Positions 1-9,871 are shown, counted from the stretch's first letter. The stretch is 64,000 bases of DNA from Flavobacterium sp. LC2016-23 (GCF_009674775.1 NZ_WKKE01000017.1:81618-145617); one strand, 5' to 3'. Translations and numbers: made by a program. The notes: a model not told the origin generated them from the letters alone.

Positions 1-2692
1 TCAGGCACAAGAATTACTTCCCTTTGTTGAAAATTACAGTAAATCAGATTATCAGGGAGATAATCAGATCTGGAATGTGGCACAGGGAAAAGATAATGCC
101 ATGTATTTTGCCAACAACCATTATTTGTTGCGATACGACGGTGTGATATGGGAGAAATACACTTTGCCGAATAAAACGATTATTCGTTCTATTTTAATTG
201 AAGGCGACAAAATATATTCCGGTTCTTATAAAGAATTTGGGTACTGGTACCGTAACGAGGGTAAAATGCATTACGTTTCGATTACCAAAAACCTGCGTTT
301 ATTTGATGAAAAAGACAACGAGGAAATCTGGAAAATATTCCGGTTCAATGGTTCGCTTTATTTTCAATCCTTCAATGATGTTTTTATTTATAATGGAAAA
401 ACCATAAAAAAAATAAAATTTCCATTTCTGATATCGTATTGCTTTTTTATCGATAATAACCTGTATGTAGCTTCTGTTCAGGATGGTATTTTTAAGATGA
501 ACGGCAAAAGAATTGCAAATCCAAAAGGATGGAATGTTCTGAAAAACACGGTAGTTCACGCCATAGAAAAATACAAAAACCAAACCTACATTTTTACACA
601 GAAAAAAGGGGTTTTTGTAGTTGAAAAAAATGGCCTCAGGCCCTGGAATAATCCCTTGAACGAAACCTTAAAATCAACCACTATCAATGTTGCCAAATTT
701 ATTAAGGGAAATAAACTGATCATTGGTACCGGAAATAAGGGCGTTATAATTTTAGACTTAGATTCCAATTTGTATAAAAACATTGATCGGAATAATGTTT
801 TAATGAACAATTCGATTTTAACTATTGGCTTTGATAAGGAAGATGATTTATGGCTGGGTCTTGATAACGGAATTGCTCATGTGGAAGTCAATTCTCCGAT
901 ATCCTTTTTCTATGATAATTCCGGTATATTAGGATCTGTTTATTCGGTGGCAACCACCAATAAAGGCTATCTGATTGCTTCCAATCATGGTATTTTTGAA
1001 TTTGGAGCCGGCAGGTTTAACATGCTGCCCAATACACAGGGCCAGGGCTGGAATATTACCAAAATTGGCACCAAATATATTATTGGACACAATGACGGAA
1101 CATTTTCATATGATAATGGTACTCTCACTAAAATTAATGGAGTAAGCGGTGGCTGGAATTTATCCAAAAGCAGTATTAATAATACGTATTTTCAGTCGAC
1201 TTACAGCGGTATTCTGGTGTATGATGATTTATCAAACCTGTCACACTACAAAATAATAAAGGATCTGGCCAAACCCATAAAATATGTGGCCCAGAATAAA
1301 AAAAATGAAATCTGGGCAGCGGATAATTATCGTGGTTTATATCGTGTTTTACTGGACGATGATTATAAAACAAAAAAAGTAGAGAATGTCACACAGCAAG
1401 CCAAAATAAAAAATGATTTTGGGATTAAGATTTTTGAATTCAGAAAAGAAATACTTTTTCTAATTGATAATTCCTGGTATACGTATAATTCGCTTACCAA
1501 TAAACTGGAGGAAAATGAATTATTTAATGCTAATTTCAAGAATGTATCTGATATTGTAGCAATAGATGAAGATCATTTTATGGTACTCCAGAATGGGATT
1601 TTATACCATATTTATGCCACCGGAAATAAATTTGTCTGGAATATTATTCAGGAGAAATATTATAAAGGAAAACTGATCAATGAAAATTTGAGAATCTTTA
1701 AAAATGAAAATCATTATTTGTTAAATCTCGATGACGGTTTTATTTCCCTTCAGTTAAAGTACGAAAACAAGCAACATAAAGCTTTAAGGGTCGAAGCCTT
1801 TAGTGACAATATCTTAATTGCAGATGATTCTAAAATTAAATTCAATAAAGAGTTAAAAATAAATGTGATTTCGGGAATATATGGGGCCAGCAAACCAAAT
1901 TTATTTTATAAACTAAATAAAAGCAAAGATTTTACCCCCATTTCTGATGGCGTAATTTTACTGAATAATTTAAGCAGCGGTTATCATTCTGTGGTGATCT
2001 ATAAACACGATGGCGCCAGTTATGAAAAAGTAGAAGAGTTTTCTTTTAAAGTAGCCCAGCCCTGGTATTTTTCACTTTGGATGATTTTGATGTATTTGTT
2101 CGTAATTGCCGCTGTACTGTTTTTATATTACAAATGGAACAAGCTTCGATACACTCAAAAGTTAAAATTGCAGGCAGAAGAACTGAAACATCAGAGAGAA
2201 ATTCTGGAAATGGAGCTAAAAGCGGAGAATGAATTAAATGTTCAGGAATATGAAAAACATATTTTGGAACTGGAATTGCAGACAAAATCATCTGAAGTTG
2301 CCGGAAAATCCTTGTCGATAGCCAAGCAAAGTGAAATGATTGAAAATATACAGAACATTTTAGACTCAGAAAAAGATTTTAATAAACTGAAAAGCGAAAT
2401 TAAAAAGGCCATTAAAATCAATGAAGTGAACAAACACGAATGGGAAACTTTCGAAACCACTCTGAACCAGATTCACAATGAGTTTATTATTAATTTGACA
2501 AAGAAATTCCCAAACCTTACTCCAAAAGATATAAAACTGTGTGTTTATCTTAAAATGAACCTTTCTTCAAAGGAAATTGCACCTATGATGAACATCTCCT
2601 TTAGAGGTGTAGAATTACACAGATATCGTCTGAGAAAGAAATTAAACCTTAGTCAGGATGAAAACCTGTCAAAATTTTTATTGACTGTGTAA
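1..2692 (+). CDS. Propeller sensor / LuxR-type HTH transcriptional regulator (5' partial)
   Basis: The reading frame is open from base 2, so the true start lies upstream of the window; the GTG at 77 is internal. The long N-terminal part is rich in short W/G/D-containing strands (for example DLWLGLDNGIAHVE), typical of two-component-regulator propeller repeats. A Y_Y_Y-like domain follows, then one membrane segment encoded near 2060-2130 (WYFSLWMILMYLFVIAAVLF), a charged coiled coil, and a C-terminal LuxR-type helix-turn-helix (LTPKDIKLCVYLKMNLSSKE). There is no histidine kinase or receiver domain, so it probably couples periplasmic ligand sensing directly to DNA binding from the inner membrane. 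It sits 244 bp upstream of susC in the same orientation, the usual place for a regulator of a polysaccharide utilization locus. The family resemblance is clear. The inducer and the regulated promoter are inferred from position. Confidence 0.85.
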   Translation, partial: QAQELLPFVENYSKSDYQGDNQIWNVAQGKDNAMYFANNHYLLRYDGVIWEKYTLPNKTIIRSILIEGDKIYSGSYKEFGYWYRNEGKMHYVSITKNLRLFDEKDNEEIWKIFRFNGSLYFQSFNDVFIYNGKTIKKIKFPFLISYCFFIDNNLYVASVQDGIFKMNGKRIANPKGWNVLKNTVVHAIEKYKNQTYIFTQKKGVFVVEKNGLRPWNNPLNETLKSTTINVAKFIKGNKLIIGTGNKGVIILDLDSNLYKNIDRNNVLMNNSILTIGFDKEDDLWLGLDNGIAHVEVNSPISFFYDNSGILGSVYSVATTNKGYLIASNHGIFEFGAGRFNMLPNTQGQGWNITKIGTKYIIGHNDGTFSYDNGTLTKINGVSGGWNLSKSSINNTYFQSTYSGILVYDDLSNLSHYKIIKDLAKPIKYVAQNKKNEIWAADNYRGLYRVLLDDDYKTKKVENVTQQAKIKNDFGIKIFEFRKEILFLIDNSWYTYNSLTNKLEENELFNANFKNVSDIVAIDEDHFMVLQNGILYHIYATGNKFVWNIIQEKYYKGKLINENLRIFKNENHYLLNLDDGFISLQLKYENKQHKALRVEAFSDNILIADDSKIKFNKELKINVISGIYGASKPNLFYKLNKSKDFTPISDGVILLNNLSSGYHSVVIYKHDGASYEKVEEFSFKVAQPWYFSLWMILMYLFVIAAVLFLYYKWNKLRYTQKLKLQAEELKHQREILEMELKAENELNVQEYEKHILELELQTKSSEVAGKSLSIAKQSEMIENIQNILDSEKDFNKLKSEIKKAIKINEVNKHEWETFETTLNQIHNEFIINLTKKFPNLTPKDIKLCVYLKMNLSSKEIAPMMNISFRGVELHRYRLRKKLNLSQDENLSKFLLTV

Positions 2693-2769
2693 GATTCTTA
2701 CATGTTTTTTAAACATAGTTTAATTTTTCAATTCTTTTTTTACGTAATTCTAATACATCATTACTACAT

Positions 2770-2781
2770 CATAACGTTATG
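2770..2781. promoter_or_regulatory. 12-bp palindrome, candidate operator 1
   Basis: CATAACGTTATG is a perfect inverted repeat centred on AACGTT. It is 112 bp centre to centre from a second AACGTT palindrome closer to susC. It may be a binding site for the LuxR-type regulator. The symmetry is seen; the binding is inference. Confidence 0.4.
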
Positions 2782-2881
2782 TTAATGAAAAATTAAAATA
2801 CGTTAAAGTCTTTATTGGTAGTTCTTTAGCTAAGTTTTTTGATGTAGTGATGTAGCTGTGTAGTAGTACTGTTTGATGTAC

Positions 2882-2893
2882 TACAACGTTGTA
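2882..2893. promoter_or_regulatory. 12-bp palindrome, candidate operator 2
   Basis: TACAACGTTGTA is a perfect inverted repeat ending 43 bp before the susC start codon. It shares the AACGTT core with the palindrome at 2770-2781 and lies close to where the promoter of susC should be. Confidence 0.4.
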
Positions 2894-2936
2894 ATTGTTT
2901 AATTTGGCTCTACTAACTTAAACGATTACAAACTGT

Positions 2937-5900
2937 ATGAAAAATTTTATTTTTAGTTTTTTAGCACTCTTATTGCTGCCGGCTTATATGTCCGGGCAGA
3001 CAATTAAAGGAAAAGTATTAGATAGCAGCGGAATGGGAGTTCCGGGAGCTGTGATCAGTGCGCCTCAATCCAGAACTTCTGCTGATGCTGATTTCGATGG
3101 TAACTTTACGATCAATGCCAAAGAAGGCGAGATGTTAAAAATCTCTATGTTGGGTTTTGAACCAGTTTCTTTGCCTGCAACTTCAGGACTAATGACAATT
3201 ACATTAAAGGAATCCGGTGATACTGCTTTAAAAGAAGTAGTCGTTATTGGATACGGTACCAGAAAGAAAATTGATAATACTACCTCAATTAGTTCGATCA
3301 AATCGGAGGAAATTACCAAAACAAAAGTGTTAAACGCTTCACAGGCTATTCAGGGTAAAGCGGCCGGGGTTCAGGTAATCTCATCAGATTTACCGGGAAG
3401 CACTCCTTCTGTTGTGATTAGAGGTTTGGGAACCGCACTAGGAGGAAGAACTCCCTTGTATGTAGTAGACGGAATGCAAACGGAGAATATCAATAATATT
3501 AATACAAACGATATTACTTCTTATGATATCTTAAAAGATGCTTCTGCACTTGCTATTTACGGTACCAGAGCAGCCAACGGAGTTATTATTATTACAACCA
3601 AAAAAGGAAAAGGTGATAATAAAGTTTCTGTAGAAATAGAAAGCTTTGCGGGTGTAAGAGAGCCGCTTAAAAAAGTTAAAATGGCGGGCAGTAATAAGTT
3701 TGCTTATTATACGAATGCCGCTTTGCAAAACACTACTTTTTCACAAGATCAGCCTGTAAATACAGATTGGTTTGATGAAATTACAAGAAGCGGATCGTAT
3801 ACACAAAACAACATTTCTGTTTCCGGCGGTTCTGAAAATGTTAAGTATTTTTTCAGTTTAGGAAATTACGAAGAAAAAGCAATCCTAAACGGACTAAGTT
3901 ATGGCCGTACCACTTTTAGAAATAATAATGAATATAAAATTTCTAAAAAATTGACGCTAAATCAAAACTTCAGTTTTACGTCTACAAAATCGACTCCTAA
4001 ACCGTTGGGAGCTTTTACAAATGCGTACAAACAATCACCAATAGTGCCTGTTTTTTTTCCTGACGGAAAATACGGAGTACCAAGAGTTGGTGCAGATGGT
4101 TTTGCAAACGAAACAGGATCAGCATTTAACAATGTTGGAAATCCGGTGGCACAACTTGATTTTTTTGATGAGCAACAAAAAAGTATAACCTTGCAGGGAG
4201 GTCTGAAATTAGACTATGAAATTTTAAAATCCTTAAAATTTACTTCTCAGTTTAATGGAGAATACTACACCTGGAAACAATATAATTTTGAAGACACCAA
4301 AAATGTATGGCTTGCGGCCAATCCTAATAAAGTAGCAAGTGATTACGAAAAAGAATTTCCAAATGCTAATATTAATTTATTAACCAAAGGAAGAGAAGAC
4401 TATTACAATTGGAATTTAGCAAACTACCTGACCTATAACAAGGTGTTTAACGATATTCACGATATTGAAGTAGTAGCCGGTATTGAAACAAGTGTGAAAG
4501 GTAACAGGGAAAAACTTACCATCAAAAGAAAAAATGTAAATTCGGATGCGAACTACTGGGCTCTGAAAGATGTAGAATATGCTGCAAATATAACGAGCTA
4601 TAAGGACGAAGTTTTCAATGAAGTAAAACTGGCATCTTATTTAGGCCGTTTCCAATATAAATTGATGGATAAATATTTGGTTACCGGAACGGTAAGACGT
4701 GACGGATCTTCAAATTTTGGAAAAGATTACCGTTGGGGTACGTTTCCTGCTTTTGGTCTGGGATGGGTTCTTTCTAAAGAGTCTTTCTTAGCAAATTCAG
4801 AAACAATTAGTTTATTAAAATTAAGAGGAGGCTGGGGTAAATTAGGAAACCAGAATGTACCACTAAACAGAGCAAGCTATACATCGGGTCAAACTGCGTA
4901 TTTAGGAGGTTCTATTTTGAATGAAGGAAGCACTATTAACTCGCAAATTGATCCAAGTTTATCCTGGGAAGTTACGGAAGAGACTTCTGTTGGTTTGGAT
5001 TTCGAATTACTGAACAGCAAATTAAAAGGAACTCTTGATGTGTATGACAGAAATACAAATAACATCATTTTAAATACAAAACCGTATGTTACATCAGGAA
5101 TAACAAATGTATCTCCGGCACACGTAGGAGAGGTTTCGAACAAAGGTTATGAAATTTCTTTACGCTGGGATGACAAAATTGGTGAAGATTTCAGCTATTT
5201 CATCGGTGGAAACTTTTCGAATAATAAAAATGAACTTACAGGTCTGAAAAATGTTATTTTATCTCCGCTTATCGGAGGAGGATTAGGCAACGGACAAGAT
5301 ACTAAATTACTGGATAACACTACTATTGGTCAGCCGTTAGGAAGTTTCTATATCTACGATTATGCAGGTTTTGACGCTGCAACTGGAAAAATGTTGTATT
5401 ACAATGCTGCAGGTAATAAAGTAACTCAGGATGCACTAAATGCCACTACAGACAAAAAATATGTAGGATCAAGCATGCCAAAATCTAATTATGGAGTGTC
5501 TTTAGGATTTAATTACAAAAACTTTGATGTCTCTGTAGACGGTTACGGAACGAACGGTGCAAAAGTGTACAATGGTAAAAAAGCACAGCGTTTTTCAGGA
5601 GAAAATATCGAAGATTCTCTTGCCGGTAATTTTTGGACACTTAACAATGTAACAGCTTCAAATCCTGCACCATTCAACCAGGTACCAGTTGCTTCTACTT
5701 ATTATTTGGAATCAGGTGATTTCTTTAGAATCAACAACATTACAGTAGGATACAAATTGCCATTGCAAAGCGAGAGTTTTATCACTTCCTGCAGAATTTA
5801 TGTAAATGCAATAAATCCGTTTATCACACAAAAATTCTCAGGATTCTCTCCGGAATTAAACGGAGATGGAAATCCTTACGGAACTCAGGGAGTGGAATTG

Positions 5901-5954
5901 GATGCTTATCCAACTTTGAGATCATTTGTAATGGGAGTTAACTTAAAATTTTAA
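2937..5954 (+). CDS. SusC/RagA-family TonB-dependent outer-membrane transporter
   Basis: This 1005-aa protein starts with a signal peptide (MKNFIFSFLALLLLPAYMSG). A carboxypeptidase-regulatory-like N-terminal domain follows (about residues 22-100), then the SusC signature EVVVIGYGTRKK, a plug domain (VVIRGLGTALGGRTPLYVVD, SYDILKDASALAIYGTRAAN), and a large beta-barrel ending in the terminal aromatic (VMGVNLKF). SusC proteins import oligosaccharides across the outer membrane with TonB/ExbBD energy, capped by the SusD lipoprotein. susD begins 4 bp downstream, so the two are co-translated or tightly coupled. Length is normal for the family. The transported glycan is inferred to be a beta-glucan fragment from the downstream enzymes. 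Confidence 0.96.
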   Translation: MKNFIFSFLALLLLPAYMSGQTIKGKVLDSSGMGVPGAVISAPQSRTSADADFDGNFTINAKEGEMLKISMLGFEPVSLPATSGLMTITLKESGDTALKEVVVIGYGTRKKIDNTTSISSIKSEEITKTKVLNASQAIQGKAAGVQVISSDLPGSTPSVVIRGLGTALGGRTPLYVVDGMQTENINNINTNDITSYDILKDASALAIYGTRAANGVIIITTKKGKGDNKVSVEIESFAGVREPLKKVKMAGSNKFAYYTNAALQNTTFSQDQPVNTDWFDEITRSGSYTQNNISVSGGSENVKYFFSLGNYEEKAILNGLSYGRTTFRNNNEYKISKKLTLNQNFSFTSTKSTPKPLGAFTNAYKQSPIVPVFFPDGKYGVPRVGADGFANETGSAFNNVGNPVAQLDFFDEQQKSITLQGGLKLDYEILKSLKFTSQFNGEYYTWKQYNFEDTKNVWLAANPNKVASDYEKEFPNANINLLTKGREDYYNWNLANYLTYNKVFNDIHDIEVVAGIETSVKGNREKLTIKRKNVNSDANYWALKDVEYAANITSYKDEVFNEVKLASYLGRFQYKLMDKYLVTGTVRRDGSSNFGKDYRWGTFPAFGLGWVLSKESFLANSETISLLKLRGGWGKLGNQNVPLNRASYTSGQTAYLGGSILNEGSTINSQIDPSLSWEVTEETSVGLDFELLNSKLKGTLDVYDRNTNNIILNTKPYVTSGITNVSPAHVGEVSNKGYEISLRWDDKIGEDFSYFIGGNFSNNKNELTGLKNVILSPLIGGGLGNGQDTKLLDNTTIGQPLGSFYIYDYAGFDAATGKMLYYNAAGNKVTQDALNATTDKKYVGSSMPKSNYGVSLGFNYKNFDVSVDGYGTNGAKVYNGKKAQRFSGENIEDSLAGNFWTLNNVTASNPAPFNQVPVASTYYLESGDFFRINNITVGYKLPLQSESFITSCRIYVNAINPFITQKFSGFSPELNGDGNPYGTQGVELDAYPTLRSFVMGVNLKF

Positions 5955-5958
5955 AATT

Positions 5959-7413
5959 ATGAAAAAGATATATATAGCAGCGTTTGTAGTATCAGCATTC
6001 TTTTTTACAGGCTGTGCAGACGATTATTTAGATGTAGATCAAACAGAATCGGTTTCTACAGATGATATTGAATTATACAATAATGACGCGGGAGCAACAC
6101 AATTTGTGACTTCAATTTATAACAAATTCCTAAACTGGGATATGACCTCATTCGGCTGGATCGGTCTGTCAAGTATTACATCTGATGATGCCGATAAAGG
6201 ATCATCTCCTGGTGATACCGGAACCGATAAAGACGTTCTGGATGCTTTAACGTACAATGCTTCGAACCCTTCTGCCGAAAGTACTTTTACCGCCAATTAC
6301 GATGGAATAAACAGATGTAATCAGGCTTTGAATATTCTTCCGAAACTGGATAAAGCAAGTCCGGCCCTGAGAGCCAGATTAGCTGGTGAAGCGAAGTTTT
6401 TAAGAGCATTTATGTATTTTACTTTAGTGAAATGTTACGGAGGAGTACCAATTGTAGATCACTTACCGGTTCCGGGTTCAGATTCTGATCGTATTATGCA
6501 GTTAACCCGCAAAACAAGTGCAGAGGTGTATGCTTTTATCGAAAGTGATTTAAATGACGCTATTGCCGCATTACCTGAAAAAGGGGCGTATGCTGCAAAT
6601 GAAAGATCAAGAGTATCAAAAGGAGCTGCTTATGCTTTACTGGCCAAAGTAAATTTATATCAGAAAAACTGGCAGAAAGTAGTAGACAATTGTAATAAAG
6701 TTACGGGCTACTCGATTGTTAGTGACTATGCCAGTATGTTCAGAGTAGCAGGTAAATTCGATTCAGAAAGTATTTTCGAAATTTATGCTCAGGGTGCAGT
6801 ACCGGCTAAAGGAATCGAAGGCTATTCAAACACACAAGGTGCGCGTGGTGCCGGTGGATGGGGTTGGGGTTTCAATACGCCATCTCAAAGTTTAGTAAAT
6901 GCGTATGAGCCGGGTGACGTAAGAAAAAATGCAACTATTATCTTTAGAGGAACAACGTTGTATGATGGAAGAGTAATTCCGACTACAGTTGAAAACGAAC
7001 GATATAACTACAAGGCCTATTCGTCTGCCTATACAGATGCCTGGGAAACAGATGTTGATATTAAATATTTAAGATATGCTGAAGTTTTATTAATGAAAGC
7101 AGAAGCTCTTAACGAATTAGGTCAGACACCGGATGCTATTCCATTATTAAACCAAATCAGAAACAGAGCCGGTTTAGCGAATACAACTTATTCATCTCAG
7201 GGTGATATTAGAACGGCAATCTGGAGAGAAAGAAGAGTAGAAATGGCTTTTGAGCACGACAGATTCTTTGATTTGGTTCGCACGGGTCAGGCCAAAGCAG
7301 CTTTTGCAATTGATGGAAAAGTGTTTACGGAAGGTAAAAACGAAGTGTTTCCGATTCCGGCTTCCTTTATCAAACAAGCAGATGGTTTATCAGCTCAAAA
7401 TCCTAATTATTAA
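5959..7413 (+). CDS. SusD/RagB-family surface glycan-binding lipoprotein
   Basis: This 484-aa lipoprotein has a lipobox ending in FFTGC, followed by acidic residues (ADDYLDVD), which fits the Bacteroidota lipoprotein surface-export signal. The helical TPR-like SusD core includes LAGEAKFLRAFMYFTLVK and RYAEVLLMKAEALNELGQ, and the C-terminal family signature ERRVEMAFEHDRFFDLVRTG is intact. SusD sits on SusC as a lid and delivers oligosaccharides to it. The gene is 4 bp after susC and 17 bp before the LamG lipoprotein gene, in one operon. Specificity cannot be read from the sequence. Confidence 0.96.
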   Translation: MKKIYIAAFVVSAFFFTGCADDYLDVDQTESVSTDDIELYNNDAGATQFVTSIYNKFLNWDMTSFGWIGLSSITSDDADKGSSPGDTGTDKDVLDALTYNASNPSAESTFTANYDGINRCNQALNILPKLDKASPALRARLAGEAKFLRAFMYFTLVKCYGGVPIVDHLPVPGSDSDRIMQLTRKTSAEVYAFIESDLNDAIAALPEKGAYAANERSRVSKGAAYALLAKVNLYQKNWQKVVDNCNKVTGYSIVSDYASMFRVAGKFDSESIFEIYAQGAVPAKGIEGYSNTQGARGAGGWGWGFNTPSQSLVNAYEPGDVRKNATIIFRGTTLYDGRVIPTTVENERYNYKAYSSAYTDAWETDVDIKYLRYAEVLLMKAEALNELGQTPDAIPLLNQIRNRAGLANTTYSSQGDIRTAIWRERRVEMAFEHDRFFDLVRTGQAKAAFAIDGKVFTEGKNEVFPIPASFIKQADGLSAQNPNY

Positions 7414-7430
7414 TTTTTAAGACCATAAAA

Positions 7431-8408
7431 ATGAAAAAAAATAAATCTATTTTCTTGCTTTCTTTTGTTTTGGCTGCAACAGTATTTGTGGGCTGCGAAG
7501 ATAGTATCGATAAGGACAATGCCCCAATTCCGTATGAATCAATTGGAGGTTATGAGAATTCTGATGAAGTTGCTGCAACTCACCTGATTTCCAAATTTAG
7601 TTTTGATGGGAATTTAAACGATAGCAAAAGCAATATTACAGGTCTTGAAGGGATGAATGTTGCTTACGCTGAAGGAGTGAAAGGAAATGCGTATCAGGGT
7701 TCCAGCGCTGTTGCCCGCTACGCTGTAGGAAATGCAACTGCAAAAATTACGGCTCTGAATGATTACACCATTTCATTCTGGATGAATACAGCCAATACCG
7801 TTCCGGACGGTGGAAGCCCGGGACAGGGAAAAGGAGCACAGGGTATTTTTTCAATCGTTAGACCAACCGAATTTTGGGGAGGCATTAATTTGTTTTTGGA
7901 AAATCCGGATAGTGCTAATCCAAACAGACTACGATTAAAACTTGGAGTGGAGAATGGAAGAACCGGAGTAATGTGGAAAGGACAAAGTGTTATCGTAAAC
8001 CTTGATAATAGTTTAAATACATGGGTACATGTTGTTTTGGCCTATGATTCTAAAACCAGTACTATCAATTGTTATACGAACGGAGCACCAAGTGCAAATG
8101 TTGGTGGTTTCCCGTTTGCTCCTGCAGAAGGAGTTGTAGGTACTGCAATATGGTATGCTGACGATCCGGGTACTTACGCTAACGTTAAAAATGCTCCAAA
8201 ATATGGTGTATTTCAAATGGTAGGTACAAATGGTAAAGTGGTTTTCGGAAACCATCAGTTCGAAACAACACCTCCGTTAAACAATGGTTCGCAACAAGAC
8301 TGGGCTACAAGTTACGCAGGCTTAATGGATGAATTCAGAATTTATGATTCGGCTCTTGCAAGTAATGAGGTTTCAGCTTTATACAAACTTGAAAAAGATA
8401 AAAGATAG
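7431..8408 (+). CDS. LamG / concanavalin A-like domain lipoprotein
   Basis: This 325-aa lipoprotein has a lipobox ending in VFVGC followed by acidic residues (EDSIDKD). Most of the mature part is a laminin-G/ConA-like jelly roll: it starts at LISKFSFDGNLNDSKSN and has YTISFWMNT, NTWVHVVLAYDSKTSTINCY and the closing MDEFRIYDSALASNEVSALY. No catalytic motif is evident, so it is more likely a surface glycan-binding protein than an enzyme. It is the third gene after susC and susD and ends just before a strong terminator hairpin. The position matches that of SGBPs in other utilization loci. The ligand is unknown. Confidence 0.85.
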   Translation: MKKNKSIFLLSFVLAATVFVGCEDSIDKDNAPIPYESIGGYENSDEVAATHLISKFSFDGNLNDSKSNITGLEGMNVAYAEGVKGNAYQGSSAVARYAVGNATAKITALNDYTISFWMNTANTVPDGGSPGQGKGAQGIFSIVRPTEFWGGINLFLENPDSANPNRLRLKLGVENGRTGVMWKGQSVIVNLDNSLNTWVHVVLAYDSKTSTINCYTNGAPSANVGGFPFAPAEGVVGTAIWYADDPGTYANVKNAPKYGVFQMVGTNGKVVFGNHQFETTPPLNNGSQQDWATSYAGLMDEFRIYDSALASNEVSALYKLEKDKR

Positions 8409-8419
8409 AAATCCTTACA

Positions 8420-8458
8420 ATACACCCGGATGAAAAAATTCCGGGTGTATTTTTTTTT
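8420..8458 (+). terminator. Intrinsic terminator after the susCD-LamG genes
   Basis: An 11-bp stem (ATACACCCGGA / TCCGGGTGTAT) with a 9-nt A-rich loop is followed by a T run. It lies between the LamG gene and the glycoamylase-like gene, so it should end or attenuate transcription of the import genes before the enzyme genes. Confidence 0.85.
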
Positions 8459-8482
8459 ACTATTAATATCACAATTAAAAAA

Positions 8483-9871
8483 ATGAAAAGCAGTTTTTAT
8501 ATCCCCCTTTTGTTAAGTGTTTTTATGTCATGCTCCTCTTCTTCACCAGAAGGAGGAAATAGCGGAGGAACACCATTACCAACCAATCCGACACTACCAA
8601 CCAAGCCTCTGACAGATGCTGAAGCGATGGATCAGGTGCAAAAAGATGCCATTAAATATTTTTGGGATTATGCTGATCCTAATTCAAAACTGGCCCGCGA
8701 AAGATATCTTACCGAAGATCCGAATTTTGAATCGAATATTATTACCACAGGTGGTTCCGGTTTCGGATTGATGAGTATTGTAGTAGGAGTAGAAAGAGGT
8801 TTTTTGCCAAGGGCCGAAGCTGTTTCTAGACTTGCCACAGCTTTGAGTTTCCTTGAAAAAGCGGACCGTTTTCACGGCGCATGGCCACACTGGATGGATA
8901 ATAAAGCAGGAAAAGTGATTCCGTTCGGAACAAAAGATAACGGAGGGGATTTAGTAGAAACTTCTTTTGTTTGTCAGGCTTTAATTACTATCAGAGAATA
9001 TTTTAAAAATGGAAGTACAGCCGAAAAAGAACTGGCTGCCAAAGCCGATTTACTTTGGAAAGGCGTAGAATGGGACTGGTACACCCAGGGACAGGATGCA
9101 TTGTACTGGCACTGGTCACCAAACTATGGCTGGGAAATGAACTTTAAATTAGAAGGATATAACGAATGTCTTATTACCTACGTAATGGCAGCTTCTTCAC
9201 CGACACACCCAATTTCTGCTGAAGCTTATCATAAAGCATGGGCGAGAAGCGGAGCAATTGTAAATGGTGGCGCTCAGTATGGTATTCCGGTTGTTTTAAA
9301 TTACAACGGCGCGACAGGAAATGTAGGGCCAATGTTTTGGTCACATTATTCATATTTAGGTTTGGATCCAACTAATCTGAAAGATAAATATGCGGATTAT
9401 TGGGCATTAACACAAAACCATGCAAAAATAATGGTTCAGTATAGTGTTGCTAATCCAAAAGGATTTAAAGATTACTCTGATAAATGCTGGGGATTAACAG
9501 CAAGTTACACTCGTAATCCGGATGGCACAACAGGCTACACGGCGCATCAGCCTAACAATGATAACGGGGTTATTTCGCCTACCGCTGCCTTATCTTCTTT
9601 TCCATATACGCCAATAGAGTCTATGAAATTTTTGCATTATTTATACGATGATAATAAAGCAAAATATGTTGGAATTGCAGGTCCTTACGACGCTTTTTCG
9701 CCACAATACAGTTGGGTAACGGCCCGTTATCTGGCAATTGATCAGGGAACCATTGCTCCTATGATCGAAAACTACAGAAGTGGTTTGTTGTGGAAGTTGT
9801 TTATGAATGCATCAGACACCAAACAAGGTTTAGTAAAACTTGGATTTAGTTCAACTAAATATGGATTCTAA
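8483..9871 (+). CDS. Glycoamylase-like lipoprotein, probable GH144 endo-beta-1,2-glucanase
   Basis: This 462-aa lipoprotein has a lipobox ending in VFMSC, followed by a Ser/Gly/Pro/Thr linker. The (alpha/alpha)-barrel glycoamylase-like domain starts near residue 50 (MDQVQKDAIKYFWDYADPNS). Recognisable segments are TTGGSGFGLMSIVVGVERGF, HGAWPHWMDNKAGK, GGDLVETSFVCQALITIREY, WYTQGQDALYWHWSPNYGWE and the late PTAALSSFPYTPIESMKFL. Bacteroidota proteins of this type often carry the name glucoamylase family, but characterised members (GH144, first shown in Chitinophaga pinensis) are endo-beta-1,2-glucanases. A GH3 glucosidase and an esterase follow at 10-bp spacings. Family assignment is good. Beta-1,2 specificity is inferred from resemblance and gene context, not from identified active-site residues. 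Confidence 0.78.
   Translation: MKSSFYIPLLLSVFMSCSSSSPEGGNSGGTPLPTNPTLPTKPLTDAEAMDQVQKDAIKYFWDYADPNSKLARERYLTEDPNFESNIITTGGSGFGLMSIVVGVERGFLPRAEAVSRLATALSFLEKADRFHGAWPHWMDNKAGKVIPFGTKDNGGDLVETSFVCQALITIREYFKNGSTAEKELAAKADLLWKGVEWDWYTQGQDALYWHWSPNYGWEMNFKLEGYNECLITYVMAASSPTHPISAEAYHKAWARSGAIVNGGAQYGIPVVLNYNGATGNVGPMFWSHYSYLGLDPTNLKDKYADYWALTQNHAKIMVQYSVANPKGFKDYSDKCWGLTASYTRNPDGTTGYTAHQPNNDNGVISPTAALSSFPYTPIESMKFLHYLYDDNKAKYVGIAGPYDAFSPQYSWVTARYLAIDQGTIAPMIENYRSGLLWKLFMNASDTKQGLVKLGFSSTKYGF

Larger units (their letters stand above)
2693..2936 (+). promoter_or_regulatory. PUL control region upstream of susC
   Basis: This is a 244-bp non-coding stretch between the regulator and susC. It holds two perfect 12-bp palindromes that share the core AACGTT (2770-2781 and 2882-2893). 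It also holds opposing copies of a TACATCA-type word: TACATCATTACTACATCA near 2754-2771, and GATGTAGTGATGTAG near 2841-2855. I see no clean TAnnTTTG element. The region is the likely site of action of the upstream regulator; that assignment is inference. Confidence 0.55.

Noticed and set aside
77..79. GTG as the start of the first gene
   Set aside because: The frame is open to base 2 with sensible protein sequence (for example DNQIWNVAQGKD), so the GTG is internal and the start is outside the window.
8483..9871. True glucoamylase acting on starch
   Set aside because: The sequence belongs to the glycoamylase-like (GH144-type) group, not GH15, and no starch-related gene such as a GH13 or GH97 enzyme is in the locus.
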